A stretch of 57,500 bases of DNA from Isochrysis galbana (taxonomy: Eukaryota > Haptophyta > Isochrysidales > Isochrysidaceae): contig CM030943.1 of assembly GCA_018136815.1 (NCBI GenBank), forward strand, positions 2,726,903 through 2,784,402, read 5' to 3'. The notes below the pieces were generated by a model. It saw only the letters and a list, made by a program, of their open reading frames with translations. It searched no databases and was not told the origin of the DNA. Shown here piece after piece: positions 53,461 to 57,500 of the stretch. The translations under genes were made by a program, and so were the position numbers. Within the stretch, counting starts at the first letter, position 1; each line of letters opens with the position of its first letter.

Positions 53461-54327
53461 TGGCGGCCCTCGCGCTGCCAGTTATTACGTGTATCGTCAT
53501 TAGTTCTCTGCTTCCACGGGGGTCGATTCGCGGTGGGCCGACGACGCGCGACGAAGAGAGGAGAGGAGAGAACCGTAGAGGCGCGCGGATCGCACTCGAG
53601 TAAGAGGAATAAAATGCCCGAAGAGAGAAGAAATGGACGAGGCGACTCAGTGGGCTACGCGGGCTCGCCGGCGCCAGAGGAGAAAGCTGGGACTTTGGCC
53701 AAAAAACTACGAGGAGAGGAGGTACCTTCCCCCGCGCAGCAGCCCCACGGAGCCTCGGCGAGTATCTAATGCCGCCTCGGGCGTTCTTTCACATATTTCG
53801 GGGGGATGTGAGGGGGAACGTTTCGTTTTTGGAACCGCCTGTCCTCGACGACTTCTCTTTTATATTCGTGAGAGCTTGATTACCTATTCATGAGGTGTCC
53901 CCGCGGTCTGCGAGGTGCCAGTCGTTCTACTCTCATCCCCCCCCTCTCTCTCTCTCTCCGCTCTCTCGCAGTGTTTCCCGCGCGCTCCCACGCCACCACC
54001 ACGTTCTTTCACGTAAACGCTAGCCTTTCCTCTGTTCCCCCTCCTTAAGATTCGCCTCCCTCCCCATCTTCCTCCCCCCTGCCCCTCTCTCTCTCCCCTC
54101 CACGCGCACCGTTTTCGGCTACACGCCCTCCCTCTCCTACTGTGTACCGCCGGGCGAGAAAAGCCTTCCCACTCGCCGGTTCACATATACATAAATCACC
54201 TATTCACATATAGTAACACTGCCAGAGGCCTGGCTCAGTATCCTCTCTCCCTCTCTCTCTCTCTCTCTCCACCCGCAAGGGAGCGCAATCATCAGGTGCA
54301 ACTGGCGTCCTGATGAAAGGAGAGACT
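53461..54327. other. Non-coding stretch with pyrimidine tracts
   Basis: No supported gene. (CT)n at 53942-53960 and 54245-54269. A 52-codon ORF at 53613 (MPEERRNGRGDSVGYAGSPA) has leader-like composition but no support. Confidence 0.35.
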
Positions 54328-54500
54328 CCCCCCCGCGCGGGGGGGATCGCGATCCCCCCCTTCGCGCGCGGGGGGCGAAGGCGTCTCGAATCCCCCTTCC
54401 CCCCGCGCGGGCCCCTTCCCCCCCCCGCGCCCTCCCCCCCCCCCCGCGCGCAGCCCCCCCCTCCTCCCCTCTCCCCCCCCGCGCGGCGCCCTCAGCGCGA
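54328..54500. repeat. Cluster of perfect G/C palindromes
   Basis: CCCCCCCGCGCGGGGGGG (54328-54345) shares its G-run with a second perfect palindrome, seven G, ATCGCGAT, seven C (54339-54360), which in turn shares its C-run with CCCCCCCTTCGCGCGCGGGG. More C-run/GCGCGGG blocks follow to about 54490. Confidence 0.85.
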
Positions 54501-54750
54501 TCCGCACGAGATCGAGGGAGGGAATCTGGACCCCTTATTTTCGGATCCCGACGGAGATTGAGGTCTCGGAGCGAGATGCAAGCGCTCCCACCGTCCCCCC
54601 CCCGCAGCCAACCGCGGCGGCGGCCAGGCTTTGTTTATTTGTAAAAGCCTCGCGCGGACGTTTTGCTCTCGTCCACAGCCGTAGAGAAGCTGGCGCGGAC
54701 CATACTAATAAAAGAGCTGAGCGTTACAGTAAAAAAAATCTTAGCAAACT

Positions 54751-54808
54751 AGCCGCTACTCGCACGGCGTGGGGCAGATTGCTGGTGCTACTCCTAACTA
54801 CCCTCCCT
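54751..54808 (+). repeat. Dispersed repeat shared with 20205-20262
   Basis: GCCGCTACTCGCACGGCG then GGTGCTACTCCTAACTACCC; same orientation and spacing as at 20205. Confidence 0.65.
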
Positions 54809-54863
54809 TCCTACCACCGCCCCTTTGCCCTTCCCCCGCTTCCTTCTCTGGGAGGCCGGGGGT

Positions 54864-54882
54864 GTCGCATTCGCGAATCGAC
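54864..54882 (+). repeat. Solo 19-mer GTCGCATTCGCGAATCGAC
   Basis: Exact copy of the retroelement motif without the rest of the 5' block. Confidence 0.8.
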
Positions 54883-54992
54883 CCTACATGTGAAACACAG
54901 ATTCAGTGAGTTTCTGCGGAGGGCAAATACATATGAGTTTGGCTGAGTTTCTAGGAGAGGCAGTCGGGGCCGCAGGCCCCGGCGTGAGGTGA

Positions 54993-55078
54993 TGGTGAAG
55001 CGGCCGGGGCCGAAGGCCCGGGACGCCGTGAAGCGACCGGGGCCGAAGGCCGAAGGCCCCGGACACCGTGAAGCGTGA
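54993..55078. repeat. Short tandem repeat
   Basis: Two to three copies of GTGAAGCG(G/A)CCGGGGCCGA then AGGCCC(G/C)GGAC. Confidence 0.7.
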
Positions 55079-56104
55079 AGAGGCGCAGCCATTTTCCCCG
55101 CCAAAACCCCACACCCACACACCACTGGTCAGCCGCTCCAAGAATAATAGAAATCGAATACATCCCAAGTCCCAAGTCCCAAGGAGAAGAAACAAAATAG
55201 TTGAGAGTTTGCGCGTCGCCACACCGCCACACCCACACGACGCACGACGCACGACCACGACCCTCCCGCTACACATTCAAACATTACACACCACTCACCG
55301 CACCGCAAACACATGACACACGACGCACACTTCAGACCTCAGACGAGCAATTTTTTGACGATCTCATTGCTAGGAGCCGCATTCTCGTCGCCGACCCAAT
55401 CATCTTCTGCATCGCTGTCGTCGTCGCTCTCCCACTTCACTACACACTAGCTACATCTAGCGCCCAACCCGCATTTTGTACTGTGCGCTGCGTGTGCATG
55501 GACTCATGGCAATATACCAATTTATCCGCGGTCCTGTGGCTCAACCGTGACCGGTTGGAGGTGTGGATCTGCCCATAAACTGACCAATTTCGTTCCGCTC
55601 AAAACATCGAAACAAACACGATTGACGACTGAAAGTGAAAGTGAATGAAAGTGTGTGACCCCTTGTCTCAGCCCCCAAAGAGCGTGCACTCTCAGTGGGT
55701 TCAACCAAACGCGATCGCGTAGGTTTGAAGACAAGTCTCAATCGGGGTGCACGTCCGGACGAAGCAGGCACACACACAATCACACTCGAACAAACGAATA
55801 TCAACCCTCACGACTGAAACGAATGGAATGAAGCAAATGAATGGAGGAAGCCAAAGAATCAAACAACGGCCCAAACTTCCTACATTTTTCATGCTTGGCC
55901 TAGAACTAGAACTCGGAACGTGGTTAAGAGCCAGGAGACGTCGAGCAACTACCTCACACTTCAATTACAACATAGTCAGAGCAATATCAAAACGAGAATA
56001 AACGAGAATCGAGAAGAATCGAGAACGAGGACGCGGGTGGCCGAAGCCTGAACGAAAATCATCGAGTGAACGAGGGTGGCCTTAGCCAAACAAGAAAGAG
56101 GGGT
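55079..56104. other. No gene seen
   Basis: A+T-richer stretch with many CAC/ACG words near 55105-55330. No coherent long ORF, RNA or repeat. Confidence 0.4.
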
Positions 56105-56330
56105 GTCGCATTCGCGAATCGACACTCGTAGGCTTCTCTTCGCTCTTCGTCGTTCGGCATTTATCGTTATAATTCTATGCTTTCTCTCGCTCTCGGTCAA
56201 AAGCTTCGCTTGGATGCATGGGATCGCGGGTTGTGGAGCGCCCTCTCTCTTTCTCTCGAAAGAGAAGGGAAGTTTTCCCACCTTTCTTCCTCCCAGGCGC
56301 CTCGCAAATAGGTTTAATTTGCTATCTCCA
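56105..56330 (+). mobile_element. Retroelement 5'-block copy without hairpin
   Basis: Starts at the 19-mer and follows 20991-21210 at about 93% identity (TTTATCGTTATAATTCT, AAAAGCTTCGCTTGGATGCA, CTTTCTTCCTCCCAGGCGCC). The upstream hairpin and ATGGAGCGCGC are absent, and it is truncated at about 56330. Confidence 0.75.
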
Positions 56331-56494
56331 TCGTACGCTCGTCGCCCCACTTCAATGGAGTGTATAGCTCTTCGGGCAATAACTGCGGGCTGATCCGCTC
56401 GTGGATATGGGGTATGGGGTTCTCCCATAACGTTGAGCTTGACTTCGTGATAGTCGCCCCTCCGGCGCAAATAGTAATTATGCTCTTTGTCCAC
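56330..56494 (-). pseudogene. Gene fragment, unassigned
   Basis: One minus frame reads LVDKEHNYYLRRRGDYHEVK then LNVMGE; an alternative frame continues IPHIHERISPQLLPEELYTP and LKWGDERTME. The two pieces look like parts of one protein separated by a frameshift. Lower in G+C than surrounding DNA and cut by the retroelement block at 56330. Family unknown; the style is like the island genes. Confidence 0.35.
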
Positions 56495-56519
56495 GAGAAT
56501 GTCATTTGCAGTTAATTTT

Positions 56520-57500
56520 ATTTTTTAGTAGTATACCTTATGGACGTTGGAGGCGGGCTTATGTTGGCGTGATAAGTGACGCCCGTGACACACTCCAATC
56601 TCTTGAATGCCGTATGCGACGCACCTGGTGAGAAGTCCTCCCTCCTTCCTCTAGGCCGGATGTAGCCGGATGCACCATCCATCATCCTAGCACCGCTACG
56701 GCCTACTAGATGAGCGGTCTCCCGAGTAGCTTGCTTCCCTCGGCGATCCCATGCAGCTGACGGAGCACGAGGATCATGAACGTGATGGGTCCAACAACTA
56801 AGGCGACCAATCTGAGTCGGCGGGCAGTCGCAAACTTTCTCAAGAGCAAGAACATATTGCAGGGTTTCCTTGGCGGGCACTACATGTTGACCCAATGCGC
56901 GGGATAGAGCGCCCGACGCTAGATGGGCATGCCTTGAGGGCTCTCACCGTCCCTGCTGCACCCGTATCCACCGGTAGGTGAGATACGCGCCCGTTACGTT
57001 TGAGAGGGTCATCATAATGACAAACAATAGCCGAAGGCTATCGCGACGCGGCATGAGCATAAGCAAGTTGGAAAATCCGGTTCCGACCTGGCGTGGGGAA
57101 GGGAGCGCGAGATAGCCTCAGGCGCCGTGAGCGAGGCCGCTTTGGAGCTAGGCGGCGCCTCTCAGTGCGTGGAATGAGGCGCCCTTCAGTGCGTGGAATG
57201 AAGCACCCTGGCTCGCACCTCCAGAGCAATGCAGCCCGCCATGAAAAGGTGGAGGCCGGGTTTACACGGCGAGAGATAGATCCAGCCGTGGAAGATGAGG
57301 CACACGACATGGTGGATGATGACATTGGACCGGAGCGGGACCTTTCAGGGAGGAAGCGACGGTGGGGCAGAGGATGGGTGGGCGGGGAGAGGCGCAAAGC
57401 TCACTAACTGGGTTGCCGGGACGCCGCGTTGCCCTCATGATGAGGTATGTCGGGATGAGTAGCAGGGAGGAAAGTGCGCACCAAGATGAGATCGAATGTG
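56520..57500. other. No gene supported at window end
   Basis: Only short frames. A local direct repeat, AGGCG(C)CC(T)TCAGTGCGTGGAATGA, occurs twice at about 57151-57203. Confidence 0.35.

Overview
The window looks like nuclear DNA of a G+C-rich unicellular eukaryote, most likely an alga. The evidence is long spliced genes with consistent GT-AG introns (and one probable GC-AG intron), a giant hydroxyproline-type (SPPPP)n extracellular protein, a plant/cyanobacterial-type GT4 glycosyltransferase, an ING-type PHD-finger chromatin protein, abundant (GA)n and homopolymeric G/C tracts, and interspersed retroelement debris. The lineage is an inference; no rRNA or intact tRNA gene is present to settle it.

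Layout. 1-3140 (-): five-exon 3' part of a GT4 glycosyltransferase; its first resolved intron opens with a minisatellite made from copies of the exon/intron junction. 3709-7400: a retroelement 5' end, then an intron-poor 'island A' with virus-style genes (a 211-aa protein, a membrane-anchored triple-knottin protein, a 2OG-oxygenase-like fragment, an F-box-like protein, an ankyrin fragment), several broken by copies of a short GC-rich repeat. 7435-11622: poorly supported host genes, the best being a protein with an MPLKIP/TTDN1-like EDPW motif. 13405-20173: a 90-bp satellite followed by the giant SPPPP protein, interrupted by single-base C-run frameshifts. 20890-25385: a non-LTR retrotransposon with a 17-nt target-site duplication. 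25960-34177: a two-exon gene for a ~2,680-aa Ala-rich coiled-coil/IQ protein. 34463-37264: two inverted retroelement 5' ends enclosing a broken hAT transposase. 38265-42618: a thirteen-exon membrane matrixin-like metalloprotease. 43150-48225: another retroelement 5' end and 'island B' (340-bp tandem repeat, decayed ankyrin-like gene, intact lower-G+C ankyrin protein, two-TM protein, 258-bp inverted-repeat element). 49238-52825 (-): a seven-exon ING-family PHD protein. 52950-57500: low-complexity DNA, a G/C palindrome cluster and retroelement pieces.

The host genes are unrelated housekeeping, surface and chromatin functions and do not form a pathway. The most distinctive signals are: (i) a retroelement family whose 5' terminus is a short hairpin with changing but still complementary arms, placed a few bases before a conserved ATGGAGCGCGC start, seen five times; (ii) two virus-like islands linked by a shared ~105-bp inverted sequence and a common upstream motif; and (iii) the exon-junction minisatellite that multiplies 5' splice sites in the glycosyltransferase gene. 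Splice models were derived by eye from reading-frame and phase continuity and have not been tested against transcripts.
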